A stretch of DNA of 64,000 nt from NCBI RefSeq assembly GCF_034555935.1, contig NZ_JAYDCJ010000003.1:1178001-1242000 (forward strand), read 5' to 3'. This document shows, piece after piece, positions 18,136 through 27,632 of this stretch. The DNA comes from Marinobacter qingdaonensis (GTDB taxonomy: Bacteria; Pseudomonadota; Gammaproteobacteria; Pseudomonadales; Oleiphilaceae). Under the pieces are notes generated by a model, which worked only from the letters and a program-made list of their open reading frames with translations, made no database searches and was not told the DNA's origin. A program made the translations under genes and the position numbers. The first letter of the stretch is position 1. Each line of letters opens with the position of its first letter.

Positions 18136-18984
18136 CTACGGGGTTTGTGACTGCCTGAGGGTGCGCACCAGTAGATCGTGGAGCTGGCTGACCGCTTCGG
18201 AGCCCTTGGACTCCGCGCTCCGATAGACGGCCACCTCCATCGGCTCCAGTGGGCCCAGCCCCTGGTCGCTACCCAGGACCTCCAGGTGCGGCGGCATGCT
18301 GCATTGGGTCAGCACCGCAACCGCAATCCCGCTTTCAACCGCAGCGATCTGACCAGCCAGACTTGAGCTGTTGTAGACCACCCGGTAACGACGGCCCTGT
18401 AAGGCCAGGGAGTTGATGGCGCTGCGCTTGGCCAGGCTTTCGCTCTCGTAGACCGCAATGGGTAACGGGTCCCGCCGCCAGATTTCAAAGTGTGGTGAGC
18501 CGACCCAGACCATGGGTTCGTGGAAGAGCAAGGTGCCCTGCCGGGCGTGATCCCGGGAAACCAGGGCGAGATCAAGATCACCAGTGGCCACCCGGGGAAT
18601 CAGGGCGGTGGACTGTTCACAGTTCAGTTCGATTTCCACCGAGCCGTGATGCGGGGCAAAACGCTTGAGGGCGGGTGTGAGGTATTTGGCAGCGTAGTCG
18701 TCCGGTACACCGAGGCGAATCCGGCCGGTGAGTTCCCGGCCATGGAAGGCCGATTGGGCCTCGGCATGCAGGTCAAGCATTCGCCGGGCATAACCCAGCA
18801 GTTTCTGGCCCTCTGGCGTGAGCTGGTGTTGTCGTGGTCCCCGCAAAAGCAGCTGGCACTGCAAAGCGGCCTCAAGCTTTTTCAACTGCATGCTCACCGC
18901 CGACTGGGACCGGTGGACCTCCGGTGCCGCCGCCGAGAGCGAACCGGCATCGACCACCGCCACAAAGCATTTGAGCCAATCCAT
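18136..18984 (-). CDS. LysR-family transcriptional regulator
   Basis: A 282-residue regulator with an N-terminal winged helix (MDWLKCFVAVVDAGSLSAAA; HRSQSAVSMQLKKLEAALQ) and a LysR substrate-binding domain from about residue 90 (GRIRLGVPDDYAAKYLTPAL). The ATG at 18984 gives the standard LysR start and follows AGGAT; the longer frame to 19149 adds an atypical leader. It is divergent from azlCD, so it probably controls that exporter, and tandem repeats in the gap could be its operator. The effector is unknown. Confidence 0.88.
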   Translation of the reverse strand: MDWLKCFVAVVDAGSLSAAAPEVHRSQSAVSMQLKKLEAALQCQLLLRGPRQHQLTPEGQKLLGYARRMLDLHAEAQSAFHGRELTGRIRLGVPDDYAAKYLTPALKRFAPHHGSVEIELNCEQSTALIPRVATGDLDLALVSRDHARQGTLLFHEPMVWVGSPHFEIWRRDPLPIAVYESESLAKRSAINSLALQGRRYRVVYNSSSLAGQIAAVESGIAVAVLTQCSMPPHLEVLGSDQGLGPLEPMEVAVYRSAESKGSEAVSQLHDLLVRTLRQSQTP

Positions 18985-19020
18985 TTGCAGATCCTGATAC
19001 GTCACGGGCCGGTACTCACT

Positions 19021-19050
19021 ATTTGTAAATCGAATATTTGCCAATCGAAT
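19021..19050. promoter_or_regulatory. Tandem 15-bp repeats in LysR/azlC divergent region
   Basis: ATTTGTAAATCGAAT is followed directly by ATTTGCCAATCGAAT (13 of 15 identical). The AT-rich repeats sit between two divergent starts, the usual place for a LysR-type operator. Confidence 0.5.
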
Positions 19051-19119
19051 TATGCGCTTTTCTAAATGGATGGCCAATTGCAGACTGAGGTCCTGTGCAA
19101 ACGGCGGGGGAAATTCGCG

Positions 19120-19836
19120 ATGGGCCACACTGACACTGGACTGCATCAACTTGACCGGTCACTGGTTTGGGCAGGCTTTAAGAGCCTCACGCCGATTTCC
19201 TTGTTTGTGACCATTTTCGGGGTGGCATTTGGCTTGGCCGCAAAGCAGTCAGGGATGAGCGACTCGCTGGTGATCTCCATGAGTGCCCTGATTTTTTCCG
19301 GCTACGCCCAGTTTGCCCTGCTGGATCTGTGGGGTGCCCAGGTACCCCTGGTGGCCATGTTGGTGGCTGCGGTAGCCATCAATGCCCGTCACCTGTTGAT
19401 GGGCGCGACGCTTTACCCTTGGTTGCGCCACTTGCCGCCGCTGAAACGGTACGGCGTGATGATGGTGGCGTCCGATGCCAACTGGGCCATGTCCATGCAG
19501 GCGTTCAGCCGCGGCCAGCCCGGGCTAGGGCTGCTGTTGGGTGGTGGTCTGGCGATTTGGCTGTTCTGGGTGTTGGGCACCTGGCTGGGTATCCACTTCG
19601 GCAATGCCCTCAGCGATCCGAAAACGCTGGGGCTGGATATGGTGATGGGGTGTTTCCTGCTTGCCATGGTGCTGGGCGGTGATCGCAACCCGCGCATGTG
19701 CCTGATCTGGAGCGTCGCTGCCATTGCCTCACTGCTCGCGTACCGGTATCTGCCCGAGAACAGCCATGTGATCGTCGGCACCCTGGCTGGAGGCTTGGCG
19801 GGGGCCGTCAAGGGAGAGCAGCACCATGAGCATTGA
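19120..19836 (+). CDS. azlC: AzlC-family branched-chain amino acid exporter, large subunit
   Basis: A 238-residue inner-membrane protein with multiple helices and the AzlC pattern (GVAFGLAAKQSGMSDSLVIS; SALIFSGYAQFALLDLWG; NARHLLMGATLYPWL). AzlC works with the small AzlD protein to export branched-chain amino acids or analogues. The start chosen at 19120 has a GGGGGAA site upstream; an earlier ATG at 19066 adds a polar leader. The stop overlaps azlD. Confidence 0.85.
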   Translation: MGHTDTGLHQLDRSLVWAGFKSLTPISLFVTIFGVAFGLAAKQSGMSDSLVISMSALIFSGYAQFALLDLWGAQVPLVAMLVAAVAINARHLLMGATLYPWLRHLPPLKRYGVMMVASDANWAMSMQAFSRGQPGLGLLLGGGLAIWLFWVLGTWLGIHFGNALSDPKTLGLDMVMGCFLLAMVLGGDRNPRMCLIWSVAAIASLLAYRYLPENSHVIVGTLAGGLAGAVKGEQHHEH

Positions 19837-20134
19837 AACCACTGGCATGGGCATCGTAGGCATCGTCCTACTGATGGTGGTTGTCACACTGGCGACCCGA
19901 TGGGGTGGGGTCTATGTGATGTCAATCGCGCCCATCAGCGCTCGAGTCCGGCAATTCATCAACGCCATGTCGGCATCGGTACTGGTCGCACTCATTGCGC
20001 CCATGGCCCTGACCGGCGATGTCGCCACTCGAGTCGCCCTGTGCGCCACCGCAGCCCTCATGCTGGCAGTGAACAAGCCATTGCCCGCCATAGCTGTGGG
20101 GGTTGTGGCCGCCGCCCTGGTCAGGCAGCTGTAA
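19826..20134 (+). CDS. azlD: AzlD-family transporter small subunit
   Basis: A 102-residue protein with three to four hydrophobic helices (GIVGIVLLMVVVTLATRWGG; ATAALMLAVNKPLPAIAVGV), matching AzlD in size and pattern. It starts inside the last codons of azlC, so the two are translated together. It ends nine bases before the stop of the opposite-strand gene. Confidence 0.85.
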   Translation: MSIETTGMGIVGIVLLMVVVTLATRWGGVYVMSIAPISARVRQFINAMSASVLVALIAPMALTGDVATRVALCATAALMLAVNKPLPAIAVGVVAAALVRQL

Positions 20135-20142
20135 CACGGTGC

Positions 20143-22266
20143 CTACACGCTGGCGTCGGTGGCCAGGATCCGGGCCTGGCGTTGATGCTTGCGCTGCTGT
20201 TTGTCGCGCACGATGCTGTCCACGCACTGCTGGTCGTCCCGCAGGATCACCACGCATTCCAGGCACTGGATGCACTCGTCGTAGTCGATCCGGCCGTCCT
20301 TGCGGATGGCGTTGATGCCGCACTCGTTCTTGCAGTGCTGGCAGGGCGAGCCGCAGCGTTCGATCCGCTCCAGCCAGCTGAACAGCCGGAACCGGCCCAG
20401 CACCGCCAGGCCGGCGCCGAGCGGGCACAGGTAGCGGCAGTAGAACTTGTGGATGAACATGCCGACCACCAGCAGGCCAATGGCGTAGGCGACAAAGGGC
20501 CAGTACCGCCAGAACACCAGGGTGATGCTGGTCTTGAACGGTTCCACTTCGGCCAGCTGCTCGGCCAGGGTGAGCGAGTAGAAGGCGGTGCCGACCAGCC
20601 CTAGCAGGATCGGGTACTTGAGCAGGATCAGTCGGCGGTGCCAGTGTTCCGGCACCCGGATCTGGCGCAGGCGCAGTTTCTGTCCCAGCCAGGCTGCCAT
20701 TTCCTGGAGCGCGCCGAACGGGCACAGCCAGCCACAGAACAGGCCGCGGCCCCAGATGAACAGGGTCACGAAGGTGTAGCTCCAGAGAATGAACAGCACC
20801 GGGTCGAGCAGGAACACATCCAGGGTGAAGCCGTCCCAGAGGGCCAGCAGCAGGGTGTAGATGTTCACCACCGACAGCTGGCCCTGGGCGTAAAAGCCGA
20901 TGAAGGACAGGGTGAAAAACAGAAAACCCCAGCGGAACCGGTGCACCAGGGTCGGGTGCCGGCTCAGGGTTTTCTGGCGCGCGAAGAACACCGTCAGTAC
21001 CGCCAGGCCCGCCACCAGCAGCGAGATCTGCCACCAGCGTTCTTTCCACAGGCCCACCCACACCGGCTCTCGGCTGGTTTCAGGTGACTCCGCGATGGCC
21101 ACGGTCTCAAACAGGTCGCCGGCAAACTGCACCGGCAGCGTGAAGTTGGCGGTGTCGGCAATCAGGTGGTTGCGGGCCAACTCCACGTTCAGCTTCAGGC
21201 TGGCCTCGGCGCCGGGATTGAACCCGGCATTGCCGCCGACCCGGAACAGGTTGACCGCGTCGAAGCCGGGCAGGCCGTCCGCCTGCAGGCGGAAGTTCTG
21301 GTCCAGCCAGTTCAGATCGCGCATCTCCACCGACAGGTTGTTCTGGGTCAGGCCGATCCGGTCCGGGGAACTGCCCGGCGTGAAGCTGTCGCGCACGTGG
21401 CGGAACATGCCCCGGGAGGCCACCATCAACACCTGATCGTTCTCGCCCAGGCGGGCCATGAAGCGGGCGTAGTGCTCGTCGCCGAGCAGGTTGCGCCCGA
21501 CCATGGGCGAGTTCATGTAGGCGAGGTACAGCTCGGTGAAGGCCTCGCCATCGGGTGGGGTCAGGTCGGCCGGGTAGTCCGACAACGGGCGGCCGAGCTG
21601 CTGTTCCACCGCGTCGACCTCGATGCGCGTGCGGCTGACGTAGCCCCGGTCGATCAGCTGCTGCCAGCCAAGAGGTTCGAACCAGTCCGGTTTGGCCCGG
21701 GTCGGGGCCGACTGGGCGAAGGCCTCGAGCTTCTGGCGCGCGACCTTGAGCGCGGACGACAACACGGTGTCGTTGACGATCAATACCGACACCGTGGCCT
21801 TGCTCACGCCGTCGAAATAGACCACATCGCCTTCGGCGCTCTTGCCGGATTTCCCGGACAGCGACGACTGCACCACGATCTGCTCGCGCAGGGACCGGCC
21901 CTCGTACTGGTCGACAAAGTCGAACAGGGGCTCTTCCCCCAGGCCGTGCAGGAACACCGGTTCATGGTGGTGCAGGATTTTTACCCCGGTGAACCGGCCC
22001 TGGGTGTCCAGGCCGATCATCATCTGGATGGGTTTGCCGGCAAAGCCCTGCAGTCGGCTCAGGTCGGTGGATTCGTAGGCGTAGCCGAGCAGCTCCTGAA
22101 GCTGGTACACCGGGTAGACGGGAACATCCGGCAGCTTGTCTTCAATCACGGTGGCCGCCGGGAACAGCGACTGGATCAGCGCGCGCCGGCTGTCGGTCAG
22201 TTCGGCCCCCGACAGGGTCGGAACCAACAACAGAAGGAACAGCAAGGGTGCGAATCGCCCGGCCAT
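20143..22266 (-). CDS. NosR/NirI-like membrane protein: FMN-binding domain plus polyferredoxin
   Basis: A 707-residue protein with a signal peptide (LLFLLLLVPTLSG), a periplasmic FMN-binding domain around residues 80-190 with a flavinylation-like site (SKATVSVLIVND), a periplasmic domain to about 390 and five or six membrane helices. It has two cytoplasmic CxxxCP motifs (CGWLCPFG, CRYLCPLG) and Cys clusters for 4Fe-4S centres (CGSPCQHCKNEC; CIQCLECV). This is the architecture of NosR/NirI, which move electrons between the membrane and a periplasmic partner. No nos or nir genes are nearby, and it sits next to pqqA. I infer an electron-transfer role in PQQ biology, but this is unproven. Confidence 0.78.
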   Translation of the reverse strand: MAGRFAPLLFLLLLVPTLSGAELTDSRRALIQSLFPAATVIEDKLPDVPVYPVYQLQELLGYAYESTDLSRLQGFAGKPIQMMIGLDTQGRFTGVKILHHHEPVFLHGLGEEPLFDFVDQYEGRSLREQIVVQSSLSGKSGKSAEGDVVYFDGVSKATVSVLIVNDTVLSSALKVARQKLEAFAQSAPTRAKPDWFEPLGWQQLIDRGYVSRTRIEVDAVEQQLGRPLSDYPADLTPPDGEAFTELYLAYMNSPMVGRNLLGDEHYARFMARLGENDQVLMVASRGMFRHVRDSFTPGSSPDRIGLTQNNLSVEMRDLNWLDQNFRLQADGLPGFDAVNLFRVGGNAGFNPGAEASLKLNVELARNHLIADTANFTLPVQFAGDLFETVAIAESPETSREPVWVGLWKERWWQISLLVAGLAVLTVFFARQKTLSRHPTLVHRFRWGFLFFTLSFIGFYAQGQLSVVNIYTLLLALWDGFTLDVFLLDPVLFILWSYTFVTLFIWGRGLFCGWLCPFGALQEMAAWLGQKLRLRQIRVPEHWHRRLILLKYPILLGLVGTAFYSLTLAEQLAEVEPFKTSITLVFWRYWPFVAYAIGLLVVGMFIHKFYCRYLCPLGAGLAVLGRFRLFSWLERIERCGSPCQHCKNECGINAIRKDGRIDYDECIQCLECVVILRDDQQCVDSIVRDKQQRKHQRQARILATDASV

Positions 22267-22345
22267 GGTGGAACTCCCGACAGTTATTATTGTGGTTGTT
22301 CCATGCTACGGCCTGGGTGTCAGGTCTCAATTCGACCTCGGAGCC

Positions 22346-22395
22346 AGGGCGCTGCTACTTTGTGGGGGCGTAAAACGGTTCTAAAGTACCATATG
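22346..22395. promoter_or_regulatory. Upstream region of pqqA with TACTTTG/AAAGTAC elements
   Basis: GCTACTTTGTGGG and TTCTAAAGTACC lie about 100-140 bp before the pqqA ATG and form a loose inverted pair. Both resemble the TACTTTGGT element at 6371 and 12686. Regulatory meaning is inferred only. Confidence 0.3.
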
Positions 22396-22490
22396 GGCAC
22401 TATGCCTCCGTCGCTAGGATGAAATGGTGTAATCGGGATTGCCGATGCCTACACGCAATGCGCTAACAATCATGACAAGAGGTGAGCATT

Positions 22491-22562
22491 ATGTGGACCA
22501 AACCAGCCTACGAAGACCTGCGGATCGGTTTTGAAGTGACCATGTACTTCGCCAACCGCTGA
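22491..22562 (+). CDS. pqqA: PqqA, PQQ precursor peptide
   Basis: A 23-residue peptide that is the ribosomal substrate for PQQ. Glu15 and Tyr19 (E-V-T-M-Y) are the residues crosslinked by PqqE to build the cofactor. The sequence [20 protein letters not shown] is canonical. AGAGGTGA precedes the ATG. It is too short to be called by size alone and starts the pqqABCDE operon. Confidence 0.97.
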   Translation: MWTKPAYEDLRIGFEVTMYFANR

Positions 22563-22615
22563 GGGCAGGGCGGCCGGTGCCCGTGCGCCGGCCTCGCTGC
22601 CTCCGGACTACTGCC

Positions 22616-23545
22616 ATGCAGATACATGTGCTTGGCTCCGCCGCCGGCGGAGGGTTCCCCCAGTGGAACTGCAACTGTCACAACTGCGCCGGGTTCCGGA
22701 ACGGATCCCTGAATGCGCAGGCCCGCACCCAGTCTTCCCTCGCCATCAGCGAAGACGGCGAACACTGGATCCTGATCAACGCCTCTCCGGACATCCGCGC
22801 CCAGTTGGCGGCCTTTCCCGCCATGCAGCCAGGCCGGTCCCTGCGGGATACCGGCATCAATGCCATCCTGTTGATGGACAGCCAGGTGGATCACACCACC
22901 GGTTTGCTGTCCCTGCGCGAGGGGTTGCCGATCGACGTCTGGTGTACCCGGCAGGTGCACGACGACCTGAGCGCCGGGTTTCCGCTGTTTGCCATGCTCC
23001 GGCACTGGAACGGTGGCCTGAACTGGCGTGCGATCGATGCCTCGGAACAGCAGGCGTTCACCATTCCCTGCGCGCCGTCCATCGAACTCACCGCCATCCC
23101 GCTGCTGAGCAACGCGCCGCCCTATTCACCGCGCCGGGACAATCCGCACCCGGGCGATAACATCGGCCTGTTCCTGCGCGACCGGCGCACCGGCACCACC
23201 GTGCTGTACGCCCCGGGTCTGGGCCAGCCGGACGAGCGCATCCGCAACTGGATGGCCCGGGCCGACATTTTGCTGGTGGACGGCACCGTCTGGCACGACG
23301 ACGAAATGATTCGCCAGGAAGTGGGCAGCAAGACCGGACAGGCCATGGGGCACCTGGCCCAGGCCGGCCCCGGCGGCATGATCGAGCTGCTGGACTCCCT
23401 GACCGCCAGCCGCAAGATCCTGATTCACATCAACAACACCAATCCGATCCTGGACCAGGACTCACCGGAGCGCGCGGAACTTGAGCGCCACGGCATTGAG
23501 GTGGCCTGGGACGGCATGCACCTCGACCTGTCGGAGGCACCATGA
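22616..23545 (+). CDS. pqqB: PqqB, PQQ biosynthesis metallo-beta-lactamase-fold protein
   Basis: A 309-residue protein of the MBL fold with the family N-terminus ([21 protein letters not shown]) and a [17 protein letters not shown] segment in place of the usual HxHxDH. PqqB catalyses a hydroxylation step between PqqE and PqqC. The length matches the family. The start at 22616 follows pqqA by 53 bases, and the stop overlaps pqqC by four bases. Confidence 0.95.
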   Translation: MQIHVLGSAAGGGFPQWNCNCHNCAGFRNGSLNAQARTQSSLAISEDGEHWILINASPDIRAQLAAFPAMQPGRSLRDTGINAILLMDSQVDHTTGLLSLREGLPIDVWCTRQVHDDLSAGFPLFAMLRHWNGGLNWRAIDASEQQAFTIPCAPSIELTAIPLLSNAPPYSPRRDNPHPGDNIGLFLRDRRTGTTVLYAPGLGQPDERIRNWMARADILLVDGTVWHDDEMIRQEVGSKTGQAMGHLAQAGPGGMIELLDSLTASRKILIHINNTNPILDQDSPERAELERHGIEVAWDGMHLDLSEAP

Positions 23546-24297
23546 ACGCCAAGGCCAACACCGTTCTGAACCGGCAGGATTTCGAGCGGGCCCTGCGCGA
23601 CAAGGGCCGCTATTACCACATTCATCACCCCTACCATAAAGCCATGTACGGCGGGCAGTGCACGCCCGAGCAGATTCGTGGCTGGGTGGCGAACCGCTAT
23701 TACTACCAGATCCAGATTCCCCAGAAGGACGCCGCGATCATGGCCAACTGCCCGGACGCCTCGGTGCGACGGCTGTGGCTGCAGCGCATCCTCGACCACG
23801 ATGGCCACGACGGCGATGCCGGCGGCATCGAGGCCTGGCTGTGTCTGGCCGAGGCGGTGGGGCTGACCCGGGAGGAGGTGATCGACCAGCGCCACGTGCT
23901 GCCGGGGGTCCGGTTTGCGGTCGACGCCTACCGCAACTTCGCCCGCCGGGCGAGCTGGCAGGAGGCGGCCTGCTCGTCCCTGACCGAACTTTTTGCCCCG
24001 GAGATTCACCAATCCCGACTGGACAGCTGGCCCCAGCATTACCCCTGGATCGAGCCGGCCGGTTACAGCTATTTCCGCAAGCGCCTGTCGGAAGCGCGCC
24101 GGGATGTCGAGCATGGCCTGACCATCACCCTCGACCACTTTGTCACCGCGGCCGAGCAACGCCGGGCGCTCGAAATCCTCCAGTTCAAGTTGGATATCCT
24201 ATGGTCTATGTTGGATGCGCTGACTATGGCTTACATGCATCAAACCCCCCCGTATCACACCGTCACCGATCAGCCGGTGTGGCACCGCGGGCTGTGA
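23542..24297 (+). CDS. pqqC: PqqC, pyrroloquinoline-quinone synthase
   Basis: A 251-residue cofactorless oxidase of the TenA/PqqC fold that closes the ring and performs the final eight-electron oxidation. The family segments [32 protein letters not shown] and ILDHDG are clear. ATGA overlaps the pqqB stop, and the stop overlaps a GTG just before pqqD. Confidence 0.96.
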   Translation: MNAKANTVLNRQDFERALRDKGRYYHIHHPYHKAMYGGQCTPEQIRGWVANRYYYQIQIPQKDAAIMANCPDASVRRLWLQRILDHDGHDGDAGGIEAWLCLAEAVGLTREEVIDQRHVLPGVRFAVDAYRNFARRASWQEAACSSLTELFAPEIHQSRLDSWPQHYPWIEPAGYSYFRKRLSEARRDVEHGLTITLDHFVTAAEQRRALEILQFKLDILWSMLDALTMAYMHQTPPYHTVTDQPVWHRGL

Positions 24298-24308
24298 GCG
24301 AGGCCGGT

Positions 24309-24572
24309 ATGACACAGACACCCCGTCTCCGCCGTGGCTTCCGGTTTCAGTGGGAGCCGGCCCAGCAGGCCCACGTGCTGCTGTACCCGGAAGGCATGGT
24401 CAAACTGAACGGCAGCGCTGGTGCCATCCTCGGTGAGGTGGACGGACAGCGAGACGTCGAGACCATCATCGCCGACCTGCAACGGCAGTTTCCGGACGTG
24501 CCGAGCCTGGACGCCGACGTGCGCGAATTTCTCAACGACGCCGCCCAGCGGCACTGGATCGAGTGGCTATGA
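24309..24572 (+). CDS. pqqD: PqqD, PqqA peptide chaperone
   Basis: An 87-residue PqqD domain protein that binds PqqA and presents it to PqqE. Family features are [31 protein letters not shown] and a C-terminal Asp/Leu-rich helix. I start it at the ATG at 24309 (GCGAGG upstream). A GTG at 24294 that overlaps the pqqC stop would add five residues and cannot be excluded. The stop overlaps pqqE. Confidence 0.93.
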   Translation: MTQTPRLRRGFRFQWEPAQQAHVLLYPEGMVKLNGSAGAILGEVDGQRDVETIIADLQRQFPDVPSLDADVREFLNDAAQRHWIEWL

Positions 24573-25711
24573 CCGGCGCGGCCGAGGGCAAAGCCGTGGT
24601 GGGACCGCCGCTCTGGTTGCTGGCGGAGCTGACCTATCGGTGCCCGCTGCAGTGCCCCTACTGCTCCAACCCCCTGGACTTTGCCAACGGCGAACAGGAA
24701 CTGAGCACCGAGCAGTGGCTCAGCGTGTTGCGCCAGGGGCGCGAGCTGGGGGCAGCGCAACTGGGCTTTTCCGGGGGCGAACCGCTGGTGCGGCCGGACC
24801 TGCCGGAGCTGATTGCCGAGGCCCGCAAGCTGGGTTACTACACCAACCTGATCACCTCCGGCCTGGGCCTGACCGACGCCAAGGTCGACGCCTTTGCCGA
24901 CGCCGGCCTGGACCATATCCAGGTCAGCTTCCAGGCCTCCGACCCGGAACTGAACAACGCCGTTGCCGGCTCCCGCAAGGCGTTCGAGCAGAAGCTGGCC
25001 ATGGCCGAGGCGGTCAAGGCGGCCGGGTACCCGATGGTGCTCAACTTTGTCATCCACCGGCACAACATCCACCAGATGGTTGACATCATCGACCTGTGCG
25101 AGCGCCTGGGCGCGGACTACGTCGAGCTGGCCACCTGCCAGTACTACGGCTGGGCCTTCAAGAACCGGGAAGGGCTGATGCCGTCCCTGGCCCAGCTGAC
25201 TCGGGCCGAGGCCGAGGTCAACGAGGCCCGGACTCGACTGCAGGCCGCCGGGTCGGCCATGCAGCTGATCTTTGTCACCCCCGACTACTACGAGGAGCGG
25301 CCCAAGGCCTGCATGAACGGCTGGGGCAGCCTGTTCCTGACCGTGGCCCCGGACGGCACCGCGCTGCCCTGTCACAGCGCCCGGCTGCTGCCCATCGATT
25401 TCCCCCAGGTGCAGAGCACCAGCCTGCGGGAGATCTGGTACGACAGTCCGGGGTTCAACCACTACCGGGGCGATAGCTGGATGCCCGAACCCTGTCGCTC
25501 CTGCGACGAAAAAGGCAAGGATTTCGGCGGTTGCCGATGCCAGGCTTACCTGCTCACCGGCAATGCCGACAACGCCGACCCGGTGTGTGGTAAATCCCCC
25601 CATCACGACCGAATTCTCGCCGCACGCCGTGCTGCTGACCACGCCACGGCCGGGCTGGAAGACTTGGTGTACCGCAATGTACAGAACTCCCGACTGTTTT
25701 TCCGTAGCTGA
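24569..25711 (+). CDS. pqqE: PqqE, radical SAM PqqA peptide cyclase
   Basis: A 380-residue radical SAM enzyme that forms the Glu-Tyr carbon-carbon crosslink in PqqA. The AdoMet cluster motif is [11 protein letters not shown]. The SPASM-type auxiliary cysteines include [17 protein letters not shown] and [22 protein letters not shown] overlaps the pqqD stop; a GTG six bases earlier is also possible. Its end overlaps the peptidase gene by 35 bases. Confidence 0.96.
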   Translation: MTGAAEGKAVVGPPLWLLAELTYRCPLQCPYCSNPLDFANGEQELSTEQWLSVLRQGRELGAAQLGFSGGEPLVRPDLPELIAEARKLGYYTNLITSGLGLTDAKVDAFADAGLDHIQVSFQASDPELNNAVAGSRKAFEQKLAMAEAVKAAGYPMVLNFVIHRHNIHQMVDIIDLCERLGADYVELATCQYYGWAFKNREGLMPSLAQLTRAEAEVNEARTRLQAAGSAMQLIFVTPDYYEERPKACMNGWGSLFLTVAPDGTALPCHSARLLPIDFPQVQSTSLREIWYDSPGFNHYRGDSWMPEPCRSCDEKGKDFGGCRCQAYLLTGNADNADPVCGKSPHHDRILAARRAADHATAGLEDLVYRNVQNSRLFFRS

Positions 25712-27587
25712 ATCTTCCCGCCGGTTGCCGGATACCCCGGCCGCCACCCGGCTCAGCGCCTACGAGGTTTGCGCCGGCCACGCCCAGCGCACCGAACTGG
25801 TGGCCTCCGAAACCGGCCTGTTCTGGCTCGAGGAAGCGCCCGGCGAGCAGGGCAAGGTCCTGAAGTTTCGCACCGAGACCGGAGAGCAGGGCAGCCTGCT
25901 CGAGGGCCACACCCTGGGGAGCCGGATCAATGGTTACGGCGGTGGCTCCCTGGCGGCCCTGGACGACCGAGTGGTGGCGGTGACCGACGAACAGGCGCTG
26001 GTGTCGGTGGCGCTGGGGCAGGCGGGTGGCCGCGTCCTGGTGCCGGCAGCCGAATGCGCCTGGGGCGGGCTGGCGGCGGACCACGCCCGCAACCGGGTGT
26101 TGGCGGTGCGTGAGGCGGACGGCGTTCAGCAGCTGGTGGCCGTGGGCGACGATGGCCAGTGGGTCTGCCTGCACGAGGGCGAGGATTTCTACGGCGCGCC
26201 GGTGCTGTCAGCCGACGGTTGGCAGATTGCCTGGATCAGCTGGCAACTGCCGGCGATGCCCTGGCTCAGCAGCAGACTCTGGGTCGGGGAGCTGGACCGG
26301 GCCGGGCGCCTGCGCAATCTGCGCTGCTGCCGGCCGCCGGTGGAGGGCTCGGTGCAGCAGCCGCTGTTCCGGGGCGACGCCCTGTGGCTGCTGTCCGACC
26401 ACGACGGCTGGTGGCAGCCCTGGCAGATCCAGAGCCAGGGTCGGGAGTTGGTCTGGCACCGGTTGCCCGCCCCGGACCTGGACCACGCCAATGCCCCCTG
26501 GCAACTCGGCGAGTGCCACCATTGTGCGCTGCCGGATGGGCGCTGGGCCCGGGTGCGCTACCACCAGGGCACCGGCGAGTTGTGGCTGATTGACGCCGCC
26601 GGCGATGAGAGACGGGTGGCCTCGGACTTCAGCGATTTTCGCTCCCTGTGTGCCCGGTACGGTCGCCTGTGCTGCGTGGCGCGCTCGCCCGATCGGCTGG
26701 ACGCCATCATCGAGGTGGAACCGGGAACCGGTGAGGTTCGGGTGCTGGTCGGCGGCGAGGCGCCGTTGCCGGGCCGGGAGCTGGCGCTTCCGGAAACCTT
26801 TGTGCTGCCAGCACAGGACGGTGACGATGTCCCCGTCCAGGGTTTTCTCTACGCCCCGATGGAACCGGTCTTCACGGCACCGCCGTTGATCCTGGTGGCC
26901 CATGGCGGGCCGACGTCGGCGGCCTATCCGGTGTACAACCCGCAGGTGCAGTACTGGTGCCAGCGGGGCTTCGCCGTGGCCGAGGTCAACTACCGCGGCA
27001 GCAGTGGGTTCGGTCGCCGGTTCCGGCTGGCCCTGGCCGGTGGCTGGGGCGAGCTCGACGTTCAGGACATGCGCCGTGCCGCCGCCTACCTGGTGGCCCA
27101 GGGCCGCGCCGACGAGCGCCGGCTGTACATCCAGGGCCGCAGCTCCGGCGGCTACACCGCGCTCATGACCCTGGTGGACGACGACTGCTTTCGGGGCGGG
27201 GCCAGTATTTTCGGGGTCACCGACCCCCTGAACCTGAAACGGATGACGCACCGGTTCGAGTCCGGCTACCTGGACTGGTTGCTGGGGGATTCCTGCCTGC
27301 ACGCCGAGCGCTGGCACGCCCGCACGCCGCTGCATCACGCCGGTCGCATCCGGGCCCCGGTGATCTTCTTCCAGGGCGGCCTGGACCGGGTGGTGGTGCC
27401 GGCCCAGACCCGTGCCATGGTGGCCTCCATGACCGCCGCCGGGCACCCGCCGGAACTGCACTGGTTCGAAGACGAGGGCCACGGATTTCGCCGGCGCCGC
27501 AACCAGGCCAACATGCTGGAATGGCTGTACAGTTTTTACCGGAGCACTGGCCTAAAGGCCAATGAACGGGCCGAAAACTTGAGTTAG
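25677..27587 (+). CDS. pqqH: S9 (prolyl-oligopeptidase-family) peptidase of the PQQ operon
   Basis: A protein of about 636 residues with an N-terminal beta-propeller-like part and a C-terminal alpha/beta hydrolase. The catalytic triad is visible: Ser in [10 protein letters not shown], Asp in [11 protein letters not shown] and His in DEGHGF. In Pseudomonas aeruginosa an S9 peptidase gene (PA1990) lies at the same place after pqqE; a role in freeing the crosslinked peptide has been suggested. I choose the ATG at 25677 inside the end of pqqE. The frame is open to 25563, and the true start may be later. There is no signal peptide, so it acts in the cytoplasm. Confidence 0.85.
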   Translation: MYRTPDCFSVAESSRRLPDTPAATRLSAYEVCAGHAQRTELVASETGLFWLEEAPGEQGKVLKFRTETGEQGSLLEGHTLGSRINGYGGGSLAALDDRVVAVTDEQALVSVALGQAGGRVLVPAAECAWGGLAADHARNRVLAVREADGVQQLVAVGDDGQWVCLHEGEDFYGAPVLSADGWQIAWISWQLPAMPWLSSRLWVGELDRAGRLRNLRCCRPPVEGSVQQPLFRGDALWLLSDHDGWWQPWQIQSQGRELVWHRLPAPDLDHANAPWQLGECHHCALPDGRWARVRYHQGTGELWLIDAAGDERRVASDFSDFRSLCARYGRLCCVARSPDRLDAIIEVEPGTGEVRVLVGGEAPLPGRELALPETFVLPAQDGDDVPVQGFLYAPMEPVFTAPPLILVAHGGPTSAAYPVYNPQVQYWCQRGFAVAEVNYRGSSGFGRRFRLALAGGWGELDVQDMRRAAAYLVAQGRADERRLYIQGRSSGGYTALMTLVDDDCFRGGASIFGVTDPLNLKRMTHRFESGYLDWLLGDSCLHAERWHARTPLHHAGRIRAPVIFFQGGLDRVVVPAQTRAMVASMTAAGHPPELHWFEDEGHGFRRRRNQANMLEWLYSFYRSTGLKANERAENLS

Positions 27588-27632
27588 ACTGTCGGTTATT
27601 CCTATAACAACAAGCCATAGAGAATAGCCTGC

